Assembly (NCBI GenBank): GCA_003567115.1
Contig: PXAP01000007.1
Coordinates: 1 to 9,664 of the forward strand
Length of the DNA: 9,664 nucleotides
Origin: Bacteroidota bacterium
GTDB lineage: Bacteria; Bacteroidota; Bacteroidia; Bacteroidales; PUMT01
Direction of reading: 5' to 3'
A model generated the notes under the pieces. The model had not been told where the DNA came from. It saw nothing but the letters and a program-made list of their open reading frames with translations, and ran no database searches. Position numbers and translations under genes: made by a program. Shown one piece after another: positions 1 to 6,654 of the stretch. Each line of letters begins with the position of its first letter. Position 1 is the stretch's first letter.

Positions 1-345
1 CCGAAAGAAGAAGATGACGGAGATGAATTAAACTACCTGGCAGGTAAAAGGATTGACGAAGTAAACAAGATGGCCGAGCTGGGTACAATGCTTGCCCATG
101 TTGATGGCGGAGTGCCGAATATCCTCATAAAACTCCCTGAACTTAGTGAGTATTATTTAGGGCAGCTGATGTATTTTTTTGAGAAGGCCTGCGCAATCAG
201 CGGCTATCTTATGAATGTCAATCCGTTTGACCAGCCGGGGGTGGAAGCCTATAAAAACAACATGTTTGCGTTACTTGAAAAACCCGGCTTCGAAGAGGAG
301 ACAAAACTGATCCATAAGCGACTCGATACTAAAACCGGGTTTTAA
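1..345 (+). CDS. pgi: Glucose-6-phosphate isomerase, C-terminal part (5' truncated by window edge)
   Basis: The frame is open from base 1 to a TAA at 343-345, giving the last 114 residues of the protein. The enzyme interconverts glucose-6-phosphate and fructose-6-phosphate in the cytoplasm (glycolysis and gluconeogenesis). What I see: the second PGI signature, GYLMNVNPFDQPGVEAYK, near fragment residues 68-85, ends in the lysine that family knowledge makes catalytic. Before it are the typical LAHVDGGVPN and YFFEKACAISGY blocks. The length after the signature fits bacterial PGIs, so the 3' end looks complete. The gene converges on the nupC remnant and bfn on the other strand. No clear terminator follows it. 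Confidence 0.97.
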   Translation, partial: PKEEDDGDELNYLAGKRIDEVNKMAELGTMLAHVDGGVPNILIKLPELSEYYLGQLMYFFEKACAISGYLMNVNPFDQPGVEAYKNNMFALLEKPGFEEETKLIHKRLDTKTGF

Positions 346-429
346 AGTCTTTCGGACAGGGAGATTTTGAATAACCCGGCTGCATCCCTTCCTGTCAGTG
401 ATCCCGGCATTTTACCTCAGTATTTTGCC

Positions 430-626
430 TGTTAAGTAACAGATGTTTTGCCAATAAATTCAAAAAAAACTTGTATCATAAGGAACCTGCAATATACCAA
501 TAGCCAGAATTATCTGAACTCCAGGTCCGGTTATGACAACCCTCCATGATATAGCATTCCGGTTTATAAACCTGCCGGCAGCAATGACAAATATGCTGCA
601 AAAAGAATAAGAAGAGTCCTTCGCAT
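430..626 (-). pseudogene. nupC: Decayed nucleoside transporter (NupC/CNT family) fragment
   Basis: An ATG whose complement is at 624-626 starts a signal-peptide-like stretch (MRRTLLILFAAYLSLLPAG) that hits a stop after 20 residues. In a shifted frame the same DNA encodes RFINRNAISWRVV, then a hydrophobic run QIILAIGILQVP, then SFF. After a run of eight A's (462-469, + strand) a further frame gives EFIGK. From memory, this order matches the Nos2_N region of Bacteroidota NupC proteins (FLFSSNRKAINW...IIAIGVLKV...FE..GK). The segment that normally lies between signal peptide and Nos2_N appears deleted, as does all the transporter after it. It sits 11 bases after the bfn stop codon. Inference: a relic of a proton- or sodium-coupled nucleoside uptake gene. 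The end near 430 is approximate. Confidence 0.7.
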
Positions 627-637
627 ATCCCGGAAAT

Positions 638-1255
638 TCAGGATTTTTTGTTTCTGCGGTTAATTTCATCCCTGATATCGGAGGCTTTTTCGTAATTCTC
701 ATTTTTGACAGCATCCTTAAGCATCTCCTTTAATTCGTTCAGGCTTAAATCCTTCAGTTCCTCAGCCGGCCTTCTTGGCTCTGAGGAGGGATCGACAAAT
801 AATTTGGAGGCTGAGGTTGGGCTCCCTTCTTTTGATTCCGGTTCAATATCGATAACTATGCCTGATTTGGCAAGGATCTCTTCGGTAGTATATATTGAGC
901 AGCGGAAACGAAGGGCGAGGGCAATTGCATCACTGGTACGTGCATCAACAGTCATCTGTTTTTCTCCGTCTTCGCATATGAGATTGGAATAGAACACACC
1001 TTCTTCCAGTTTATAAATATTGATCTCTGTAATGGAAATTCCAAAAGATGATGCAAAGCTTAAAAAAAGATCATGTGTGAGGGGGCGCGGAGGCTTTAAG
1101 CCTTCCAGCTGAATAGCAATCGCCTGGGCCTCAAACCCGCCTATAATAATGGGTATGCGGCGTTCCCCGCCTTCCTCGGCCAGAACCAGTGCATATGCCC
1201 CTGATTGTGTCTGGCTGTATGATATTCCAAGTACATTTAGCTTTATTTTGCTCAT
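638..1255 (-). CDS. Bifunctional nuclease (BFN/DUF151) domain protein with C-terminal UVR motif
   Basis: The 205-residue protein has two recognisable parts. Residues about 3-135 form a BFN/DUF151 domain: a start like KLNVLGISYS, the RRIPIIIGGFEAQAIA block at 32-47, PRPLTHDL at 57-63 and VDARTSDAIALALR at 103-116. Residues about 172-201 form a UvrB/UvrC-type UVR motif (LNELKEMLKDAVKNENYEKA). A Ser/Pro/Glu-rich linker joins them. BFN proteins have been described as nucleases in plants and are broadly conserved in bacteria, where their job is poorly settled. UVR motifs mediate contacts between proteins. The ATG at 1253-1255 is the natural start, since the homologous N-terminus begins there. The gene is divergent from rplU and runs into the nupC relic, so it was probably co-transcribed with that gene before decay. 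Confidence 0.92.
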   Translation of the reverse strand: MSKIKLNVLGISYSQTQSGAYALVLAEEGGERRIPIIIGGFEAQAIAIQLEGLKPPRPLTHDLFLSFASSFGISITEINIYKLEEGVFYSNLICEDGEKQMTVDARTSDAIALALRFRCSIYTTEEILAKSGIVIDIEPESKEGSPTSASKLFVDPSSEPRRPAEELKDLSLNELKEMLKDAVKNENYEKASDIRDEINRRNKKS

Positions 1256-1330
1256 AATTTCTTATTGGCTACTGGCTATATCAACTCCCCTCTAAAAAAT
1301 AATTTTTCTTATAACTTATTATACCATTTG

Positions 1331-1360
1331 TAAAAATAACAATGAATTTATAAAAGCAAA
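1331..1360 (-). promoter_or_regulatory. Weak candidate promoter for the BFN gene
   Basis: Reading the minus strand, a TTTG (complement of 1357-1360) is followed after 18 bases by TATTTTTA (complement of 1331-1338). This is one mismatch from the Bacteroidota -7 box TAnnTTTG. A start just inside this would give a leader of about 70 bases to the ATG at 1255. The region is AT-rich, so a chance match is possible. Confidence 0.3.
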
Positions 1361-1442
1361 AGCCTTTTTATTTTTTAGCAGATAAAAATCATGCAATCTG
1401 AATTCATGCATTTGAAGGGTAAAAAATTATCGCTGACAAAAG

Positions 1443-1473
1443 TTTGTGTTTTGATAAAACATTTTTAATTTTG
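1443..1473 (+). promoter_or_regulatory. Bacteroidota-type promoter for rplU-rpmA
   Basis: TTTG at 1443-1446 and TAATTTTG at 1466-1473 are separated by 19 bases. Together they fit the Bacteroidota housekeeping consensus TTTG-N19-TAnnTTTG without mismatch. Transcription would begin around 1480 and leave a leader of about 35 bases before the rplU ATG. This rules out the longer reading frame that opens with an ATG at 1444, because that codon lies inside the -33 element. Confidence 0.7.
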
Positions 1474-1515
1474 CACTCCCGGTCTTATTTAATAATCACT
1501 GAAATAAATCATCTA

Positions 1516-1830
1516 ATGTACGCAATAGTAGATATAGCAGGCCATCAGTTCAAGGTGGAAAAAGAGAGGAAGCTTTATGTGAATCGGCTGGAAGGTGAAG
1601 AGGGATCAGAACTTGATTTTGATAAGGTGCTGCTTATTGACAATAAGGGTAAGGTGAAAGTTGGTACGCCAACTGTAAAGAATGCTGTTGTCAAAGCCAG
1701 GATAATTTCTCATCTGAAGGGGGATAAGGTTTTGGTATTTAAGAAGAAAAGAAGAAAGGGGTATCAGAAACTTAACGGGCATCGCCAGTATCTGACCCGG
1801 ATTCAAATCGAGGATATAGTAACAACATAA
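1516..1830 (+). CDS. rplU: 50S ribosomal protein L21
   Basis: The protein has 104 residues, the usual length for L21, a 23S rRNA-binding protein of the large subunit. The start MYAIVDIAGHQFKV is the canonical N-terminus (YAIV...G.Q..V). The basic segment FKKKRRKGYQKLNGHRQYLT near residues 75-94 is the conserved C-terminal RNA-binding signature. The frame is open 24 codons further upstream, but those residues are unlike L21 and overlap the promoter, so the ATG at 1516 is preferred. It is followed after 15 bases by rpmA, the conserved bacterial order. No Shine-Dalgarno sequence is visible, as is usual in this phylum. Confidence 0.97.
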   Translation: MYAIVDIAGHQFKVEKERKLYVNRLEGEEGSELDFDKVLLIDNKGKVKVGTPTVKNAVVKARIISHLKGDKVLVFKKKRRKGYQKLNGHRQYLTRIQIEDIVTT

Positions 1831-1845
1831 TAAAAATTCACGAAA

Positions 1846-2103
1846 ATGGCTCACAAAAAGGGAGCGGGCAGTTCAAGAAACGGTCGCGAATCAGAAAGTA
1901 AACGACTTGGTATAAAGATTTTTGGAGGAGATAATTGCAAAGCGGGCAACATAATTATCCGGCAGCGGGGTACTAAGCATCATCCCGGACTGAATGTTGG
2001 AATGGGTAAAGACCATACTATTTTTTCCCTGGTTGACGGCAAGGTTATTTTCAAAAGAAAAAAAGGAAATAAATCTTTTGTCTCCGTTGAACCCCAAGCC
2101 TGA
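1846..2103 (+). CDS. rpmA: 50S ribosomal protein L27
   Basis: The protein has 85 residues, a full-length L27, which lies near the peptidyl-transferase centre and helps place tRNA ends. The start MAHKKGAGSSRNGRES is diagnostic: the short flexible tail that reaches the active site begins directly after Met, with no cleavable pre-sequence of the Firmicutes type. IRQRGTKHHPGLNVGMGKD at residues 38-56 is the conserved core. It lies 15 bases after rplU, almost certainly on the same transcript, and a hairpin with a T-run follows it. Confidence 0.98.
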   Translation: MAHKKGAGSSRNGRESESKRLGIKIFGGDNCKAGNIIIRQRGTKHHPGLNVGMGKDHTIFSLVDGKVIFKRKKGNKSFVSVEPQA

Positions 2104-2141
2104 TATAAGGTGATGTAAAGTATTGCCACAAAAGTTATAAT

Positions 2142-2196
2142 CTCCTGAAAAACTAAGCTGTTTATCTGCCGAAGTTATCAGGAGTTTTTTATTTTT
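2142..2196 (+). terminator. Rho-independent terminator after rplU-rpmA
   Basis: CTCCTGA (2142-2148) pairs perfectly with TCAGGAG (2178-2184) across a 29-base loop. The stem is followed at once by TTTTTT-A-TTTTT (2185-2196). The stem is short and the loop long, so termination may be partial and allow read-through into serS. Confidence 0.55.
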
Positions 2197-2197
2197 G
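2190..2197 (+). promoter_or_regulatory. Candidate -7 element for serS, inside the terminator T-tract
   Basis: TATTTTTG fits TAnnTTTG and lies 24 bases before the serS ATG, leaving a very short leader. No TTTG or TTG is present at the expected -33 distance (around 2167-2170), so support is partial. The element sits within the T-run of the preceding terminator. Confidence 0.3.
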
Positions 2198-2221
2198 ATG
2201 GTAGTATAAAAATTACTGCTT

Positions 2222-3499
2222 ATGTTGTCTGTTAAATACATTTCCGAAAATCCGGATATAGTGGTCAATCGTCTGAAAGTAAAGAATTTTCAGGCTGAAG
2301 GTCTGGTTGGCAACATAATAAAGCTTGATTCAAAGCGCCGAAAAATCCGGAATAATCTTGATAACTATCAGGCAGCTGTAAATAAACTTTCCAGAGAGAT
2401 TGGATCTCTTATACAGCAGGGCAGGAAAGAGGAAGCCGGGCAGGCTAAAGAGAAAACCGGTGAATTGAAGGAAAAGATCAGGCACCTGTCGCCTGAGTTT
2501 GCAGGTTTAGAAGGAAGGCTTAAGGAGTTGCTTGTTCAGCTTCCAAATATTCCCCATGAATCGGTGCCTGAAGGAAATTATTCCGGGGATAATCTCCTTG
2601 TGCGTGAAGGAGGAGTTATTCCCGCCTTATACCCCGGAGCATTAACTCACTGGGAACTTGCAAAGAAATATGATATTATTGATTTTGAACTGGGAAATAA
2701 AATTACCGGGGCCGGCTTCCCTGTTTATAAGGGGAAGGTTGCCAGATTGCAGCGGGCACTGATTAATTTCTTTCTTGACGAGGCCGTGAAAGCCGGTTAT
2801 AATGAGATTATTCCTCCGGTTGTGGTTAATGAGGAATCTGCTTTTGGTACCGGCCAGTTACCCGATAAGGACAGGCAAATGTACCATATCGGAGGGGATA
2901 ATCTTTATCTAATTCCTACCGCAGAGGTGCCTCTTACCAATATGTTCCGCAAGGAGATAATCCCGTTTAAGGACCTGCCGCGAAAGCTGACCGGATACAC
3001 ACCCTGCTTCAGAAGGGAAGCCGGATCATACGGGAAGGATGTACGGGGACTGAATCGTTTGCATCAGTTTGATAAGGTTGAAATAGTCGGGATACAGCAT
3101 CCTGAACATTCATATGAGACCCTTGAGGCAATGACATCCTATATTGAGCAACTGGTGGTAAAATTGCAGCTTCCTTACCGTATAATGCTCCTTTGCGGAG
3201 GGGATATGAGTTTTCATGCAGCAAAAACATATGATTTTGAAGTGTTTTCTGCAGCGCAGAAAAAGTGGCTTGAGGTCAGCTCCGTGTCAAATTTTGAATC
3301 TTACCAGTCCAACAGAATGATGCTGCGCTTCAGGCATGAGAACGGAAAAAAGACAGATATGGCACATACGCTTAACGGCAGTGCCCTGGCCCTGCCCAGG
3401 ATCCTGGCTGCTATGCTTGAAAATAACCAGACAGAAAAAGGAATAACCATTCCGTCTGTGCTGGTGCCCTACACAGGTTTTGAAGTAATAAACCATTAA
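2222..3499 (+). CDS. serS: Seryl-tRNA synthetase
   Basis: The 425-residue class II aminoacyl-tRNA synthetase charges tRNA-Ser (and tRNA-Sec where present) in the cytoplasm. Residues about 28-105 form the charged, helical N-terminal arm that grips the long variable arm of tRNA-Ser. The catalytic domain follows, with LIPTAEVPLTN at 230-240 (the serine-binding TAE loop), motif 2 FRREAGSYGKD at 263-273, LHQFDKVE at 280-287, and motif 3 around HTLNGSALALPRILAAMLEN at 382-401. Length and motif order are normal. The start MLSVKYISENPD matches the family N-terminus. The gene lies downstream of rpmA, an arrangement common in Bacteroidota, and its stop is 4 bases before the next gene, implying co-transcription with the permease. 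Confidence 0.98.
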   Translation: MLSVKYISENPDIVVNRLKVKNFQAEGLVGNIIKLDSKRRKIRNNLDNYQAAVNKLSREIGSLIQQGRKEEAGQAKEKTGELKEKIRHLSPEFAGLEGRLKELLVQLPNIPHESVPEGNYSGDNLLVREGGVIPALYPGALTHWELAKKYDIIDFELGNKITGAGFPVYKGKVARLQRALINFFLDEAVKAGYNEIIPPVVVNEESAFGTGQLPDKDRQMYHIGGDNLYLIPTAEVPLTNMFRKEIIPFKDLPRKLTGYTPCFRREAGSYGKDVRGLNRLHQFDKVEIVGIQHPEHSYETLEAMTSYIEQLVVKLQLPYRIMLLCGGDMSFHAAKTYDFEVFSAAQKKWLEVSSVSNFESYQSNRMMLRFRHENGKKTDMAHTLNGSALALPRILAAMLENNQTEKGITIPSVLVPYTGFEVINH

Positions 3500-3503
3500 A
3501 GCA

Positions 3504-4430
3504 ATGGGGATTGACCAGCACCCCAAAGATCCCTTAAAGGCGTATATATTTGCCGGTCTGGCAGTCTTGTTCTGGTCTACCGCCGCTTCGGCATTCAAGC
3601 TTACACTTGACCATATCAATTTTATTCAGATACTTTTTGTAGCAACACTTGCCAGTTGCCTGGCTCTTTTTCTTGTCCTTTTCTTCCAGAAAAAGCTTTA
3701 CCTTCTCATTAAAACATCAAGGGAGGAATATCTGCGTTCTGCCATGCTCGGGTTACTCAACCCTTTTATCTATTACCTGATGTTGCTTAAGGCTTATTCA
3801 CTTATACCCGCACAGGTCGCCCAGCCTTTGAACTTTACATGGCCCATTATGCTTGTTATACTGTCGGTGCCACTTCTTAAGCAACGTATCCCCCCTTTAA
3901 GCCTGGGGGCAATGTTTATAAGTTTTGCCGGTGTGTATCTTATCTCTTCCCGGGGGAATCCCTTTGATCTTAAGATTGCAGATCCCTTAGGGGTTTCTCT
4001 TGCTCTGGGCAGTTCGGTTATATGGGCCATTTTCTGGATTTACAATGTAAGAGATCCCAGAAACGAAGTTGTTAAGCTGTTTCTTTCATTCCTGTTTGCA
4101 GTTTTTTTTGCCTTTTTGGCTATGATACTCTCATCGGGTTTTGAATCATTTAACTGGTACGGAATTACCGGGGGAATATATATCGGACTGTTTGAAATGG
4201 GATTTACTTTTATTTTCTGGCTTAAAGCGTTGCAGTACGCTGTTTCGACCGACAAGGTGAGCAATATGATATACCTTACACCTTTTTTTGCATTGTTGCT
4301 AATTAATCTGGTAGTTGGTGAATATATTCATTTCACAACCGTTGTGGGATTGATAATGATTATCGGGGGAATCCTGCTGCAGAAGTTCATGCCGGCGGCA
4401 GGCACCCGGGGAAACATCGGCAAATCCTGA
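3504..4430 (+). CDS. EamA/DMT-superfamily permease
   Basis: The protein has 308 residues, almost all hydrophobic, with about ten predicted membrane helices. That is the ten-helix drug/metabolite transporter (DMT, 10-TMS EamA) architecture: two repeats, roughly residues 14-150 and 160-295. Visible family features are the opening AGLAVLFWSTAASAFKL, PAQVAQPLNFTWPIMLVILS with its central proline-rich helix, and GSSVIWAIFWI beginning the second repeat. Such proteins export or import amino acids, metabolites or drugs across the inner membrane. The substrate here cannot be read from sequence. The start at 3504 lies 4 bases after the serS stop, so it is probably translated from the serS transcript, without implying a shared function. 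Confidence 0.9.
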   Translation: MGIDQHPKDPLKAYIFAGLAVLFWSTAASAFKLTLDHINFIQILFVATLASCLALFLVLFFQKKLYLLIKTSREEYLRSAMLGLLNPFIYYLMLLKAYSLIPAQVAQPLNFTWPIMLVILSVPLLKQRIPPLSLGAMFISFAGVYLISSRGNPFDLKIADPLGVSLALGSSVIWAIFWIYNVRDPRNEVVKLFLSFLFAVFFAFLAMILSSGFESFNWYGITGGIYIGLFEMGFTFIFWLKALQYAVSTDKVSNMIYLTPFFALLLINLVVGEYIHFTTVVGLIMIIGGILLQKFMPAAGTRGNIGKS

Positions 4431-4453
4431 GAATTGAAGCTCCCCGCAGCAAA

Positions 4454-4463
4454 GCTGTACAGC
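4454..4463. repeat. Perfect 10-bp palindrome GCTGTACAGC
   Basis: GCTGTACAGC reads identically on both strands. It lies 23 bases after the permease stop codon and about 140 bases before the S41 peptidase start. Its 8-base core CTGTACAG recurs in the palindrome before the RHH gene (6912-6919). It could be a regulator site or part of a weak terminator stem, but no T-run follows. Confidence 0.35.
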
Positions 4464-4569
4464 AGGGAATGTGACGGCAGAATTCAGATTAAAATCAGAA
4501 TAGAATAAAAAGATTGCACGGAACGTTTAAACTAAATACCCCTCTTGTTTGTTTTATCTGCAGTATTTT

Positions 4570-4591
4570 GTAATATTAACGGTAATATTAA
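4570..4591 (+). repeat. Tandem 10-bp direct repeat before the S41 gene
   Basis: GTAATATTAA occurs at 4570-4579 and again at 4582-4591, a 12-base period, each copy containing the palindrome TAATATTA. The repeat ends 12 bases before the ATG of the peptidase gene, a plausible place for an operator or translational control. AT-rich DNA makes chance similarity possible. Confidence 0.4.
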
Positions 4592-4603
4592 TACCTCCTT
4601 ACG

Positions 4604-5932
4604 ATGGAAAAATTTAAATTTCGTCATCTCTTCTTTTTCATTATACTGCTGTTATCGGCAACATTTCTTTTTAATTCGTGTGAAAAGGATGAAGTAGAGC
4701 CGGAGCCAAAACCGGAAGATGATCCGGAAGTGGCTGAGAACGAGGCGTTTTACGGACTCATGCTGGACTGGTATTACTGGTATGATGAGATACCCGATAT
4801 AAATCCTTCACTGTACGAGTCTCCTTATGAGGTTATGAATGCAATACGGAAAAGGCCTGAGGACAGGTGGAGTTATGTTACCACCAGAAAGGAGTTTGAA
4901 TCATATTACAGGGAGTCAAAGTTTATCGGCTACGGGTTCGGTTCTAAATGGGATGGGGATGGGAAATTGAGGGTTACCTTTATTTTCAATACTACAGACT
5001 TGTATGAGGAGGGTGTAAGGCGAAGCTGGATAATTGAAGAGATAAACGGGACATCCCTTCAACCGGGAATGAACATAAACCAGATGCTGGGAGATAATGA
5101 AGTTGGTGTCAGTAATGATTTTCTGTTCAGAAAACCGGATGGCTCGGAAAAGGATTTGACAGTGCAAAAAAAGGAAGTTGTTATGAATACTGTTCTGCAT
5201 AGTGATGTATTTGAAGCAGGAAGCAGAAAAGCAGGGTATCTGGTTTTACAGGGCTTTACCACTCCTACGTTTGATGAGCTGGAAAAGGCTGTTGAATACT
5301 TTAATTCTGAGGGAATTGATGAGCTTATTCTGGACCTGCGTTATAACGGCGGGGGCCAGACCAATGTGGCCAATTACCTGGCCAGCGTAATAGGAGGGCA
5401 GAGTGTTGAAGGTCGGCCTTTTGCCACGTATCTCTATAATGATAAGCTGGCAGATTCCATGAATTTTACTGACAACTTCAGTCTTGACCATAGGGAAAAT
5501 AATGGTCAACTTACGGTTCTTAATCTTGATCGTCTTATTACCATAGCAACAGGGGGTACCGCATCGGCAAGTGAGTTGGTTATTAACGGACTCAGACCCT
5601 ATATAACGGTTGATATAATCGGGGATGATACATATGGCAAACCAATGGGACAGAATGCATGGTATTACGGAGATCTGTATGCTTTTGTACCGGTCACCTT
5701 CAAAATTGCAAATGCAGATGGATTTGGCGACTATTTTAACGGACTGCCGGCAGATTCATATGTTGAGGATGATATAACCCGCAAATTCGGAGATCCTGAG
5801 GAGTCTTCATTAAAGGAGGCATTGAATTATATTGAAACGGGATCTTTCAGCATGCTGCCCCGCAAAAAAGCCTTGTATGTTCAGCCCCGGGAACAGATGA
5901 CCGGTTTGAGAAGAGAGATAGGGGCACATTAA
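4604..5932 (+). CDS. S41-family (C-terminal processing) serine peptidase, lipoprotein
   Basis: The protein has 442 residues. Residues 1-25 form a type II signal peptide with a long hydrophobic core, and Cys26 follows (FNSC). The mature protein begins CEKDEVEPEPKPEDD, an acidic tail resembling the export signals that send Bacteroidota lipoproteins to the cell surface. A family-typical N-terminal block (LDWYYWYDEIPD near 54-65, DRWSYVTT at 87-94) precedes a PDZ-like region, about 105-195, and then the S41 domain. LDLRYNGGG is at 243-251, TASASE at 319-324 and TYGKP at 343-347. By family analogy Ser321 and Lys346 form the catalytic dyad; their spacing of 25 residues equals that of known CTPs. 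It probably cleaves envelope proteins; the substrate is unknown. No good promoter is visible upstream. Confidence 0.92.
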   Translation: MEKFKFRHLFFFIILLLSATFLFNSCEKDEVEPEPKPEDDPEVAENEAFYGLMLDWYYWYDEIPDINPSLYESPYEVMNAIRKRPEDRWSYVTTRKEFESYYRESKFIGYGFGSKWDGDGKLRVTFIFNTTDLYEEGVRRSWIIEEINGTSLQPGMNINQMLGDNEVGVSNDFLFRKPDGSEKDLTVQKKEVVMNTVLHSDVFEAGSRKAGYLVLQGFTTPTFDELEKAVEYFNSEGIDELILDLRYNGGGQTNVANYLASVIGGQSVEGRPFATYLYNDKLADSMNFTDNFSLDHRENNGQLTVLNLDRLITIATGGTASASELVINGLRPYITVDIIGDDTYGKPMGQNAWYYGDLYAFVPVTFKIANADGFGDYFNGLPADSYVEDDITRKFGDPEESSLKEALNYIETGSFSMLPRKKALYVQPREQMTGLRREIGAH

Positions 5933-5988
5933 AAAAAGAACCAGCCCGGGGCAGAGTACTGAAATATCAAATGGAATTTATTTCCGAT

Positions 5989-6053
5989 TCAGAGGGTCGG
6001 GGAATCGAACCCGTAAAGCGGTTAAGATCGGCGAAGCCAATTGAACCACTTTT
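5989..6053 (-). pseudogene. tRNA-like remnant (class II, possibly tRNA-Ser derived)
   Basis: Read on the minus strand, the segment begins GTGGTTCAATTGGC, like a tRNA D-arm. It continues with CGCCGATCTTAACCGC, like a serine-tRNA anticodon arm shortened in the loop, then ACGGGTTCGATTCCCCG, a T-arm with the invariant TTCGA. It ends ACCCTCTG, like the 3' acceptor strand. The matching 5' acceptor strand (AGAGGGT) is absent upstream, the anticodon loop is incomplete and the T-stem has mismatches, so a working tRNA is unlikely. Assignment to serine is a guess. It lies in the 132-base gap before ruvC and no integrase is nearby. Confidence 0.45.
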
Positions 6054-6064
6054 AAAAATAAAAT

Positions 6065-6616
6065 TTGGAACAGGAAAGGATCATATTGGGTATTGACCCG
6101 GGAACCACCATAATGGGGTACGGATTAATTAAAGCTGTCGGGAAAAATCCCTCGATGCTTGCGATGGGAGCTATAGAGCTCTCAAAATTCTCCAACCATT
6201 ACCTTAAACTGCAAAGGATATTTGATCGCACCATTCATCTGATTGACCAGTATCATCCCGATGAAATTGCTATTGAAGCTCCTTTTTACGGGAAAAATGT
6301 CCAGTCCATGCTGAAACTCGGAAGGGCACAGGGGGTTGCCATGGCAGCAGGGCTTTACCGGGCTCTTCCAATATTCGAATACGCTCCGCTCAAAATCAAG
6401 CTGGCAATAACCGGGCAGGGTAAAGCCTCCAAAGAACAGGTAGCCATGCTTCTTCAGAAGATCCTGAATATTCCCCGGCTGCCCGATAACCTGGATGCCA
6501 CGGACGGCCTTGCTGCAGCTCTGTGTCATTTTTACCGGAATGACCTTGAGGAAAAAGATAAAAGTTGCAAAAGCTGGAAGGAATTCATAACAAAAAATCC
6601 TGACAGGATTAAATGA
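6065..6616 (+). CDS. ruvC: Crossover junction endodeoxyribonuclease RuvC
   Basis: The 183-residue protein is the Holliday-junction resolvase that works with RuvAB in recombinational repair. All four acidic catalytic positions of the RNase H-like fold are present: Asp11 in GIDPGTT, Glu71 in IEAPFYGKN, and Asp144 and Asp147 in LDATDGLAAALCH. The conserved QSMLKLGRAQGV helix is at 80-91, and GKASKEQV, a DNA-binding loop, at 119-126. The start is a TTG codon. An in-frame TAA lies two codons upstream (6059-6061), and no ATG occurs before the catalytic Asp11, so TTG at 6065 is the best choice. The C-terminus carries a short charged extension. The gene converges on the RHH gene with a 38-base gap. 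Confidence 0.96.
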   Translation: MEQERIILGIDPGTTIMGYGLIKAVGKNPSMLAMGAIELSKFSNHYLKLQRIFDRTIHLIDQYHPDEIAIEAPFYGKNVQSMLKLGRAQGVAMAAGLYRALPIFEYAPLKIKLAITGQGKASKEQVAMLLQKILNIPRLPDNLDATDGLAAALCHFYRNDLEEKDKSCKSWKEFITKNPDRIK

Positions 6617-6654
6617 AATTATAAAGGGGGAAATCCGGATGGCTGATCATTTAC

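Noticed and set aside
331..343. AAAACCGGGTTTT at the pgi 3' end as a terminator
   Set aside because: The dyad leaves a one-base loop, cannot fold as a hairpin of that size and is inside the coding sequence.
460..714. Open frame of 84 codons on the minus strand overlapping the bfn 3' end
   Set aside because: The part overlapping bfn is an alternate-frame shadow. Only the part beyond bfn resembles NupC, so it was recorded as a pseudogene.
1444..1515. 24-codon N-terminal extension of L21
   Set aside because: The extension is unlike L21 and its first codon lies in the promoter -33 element.
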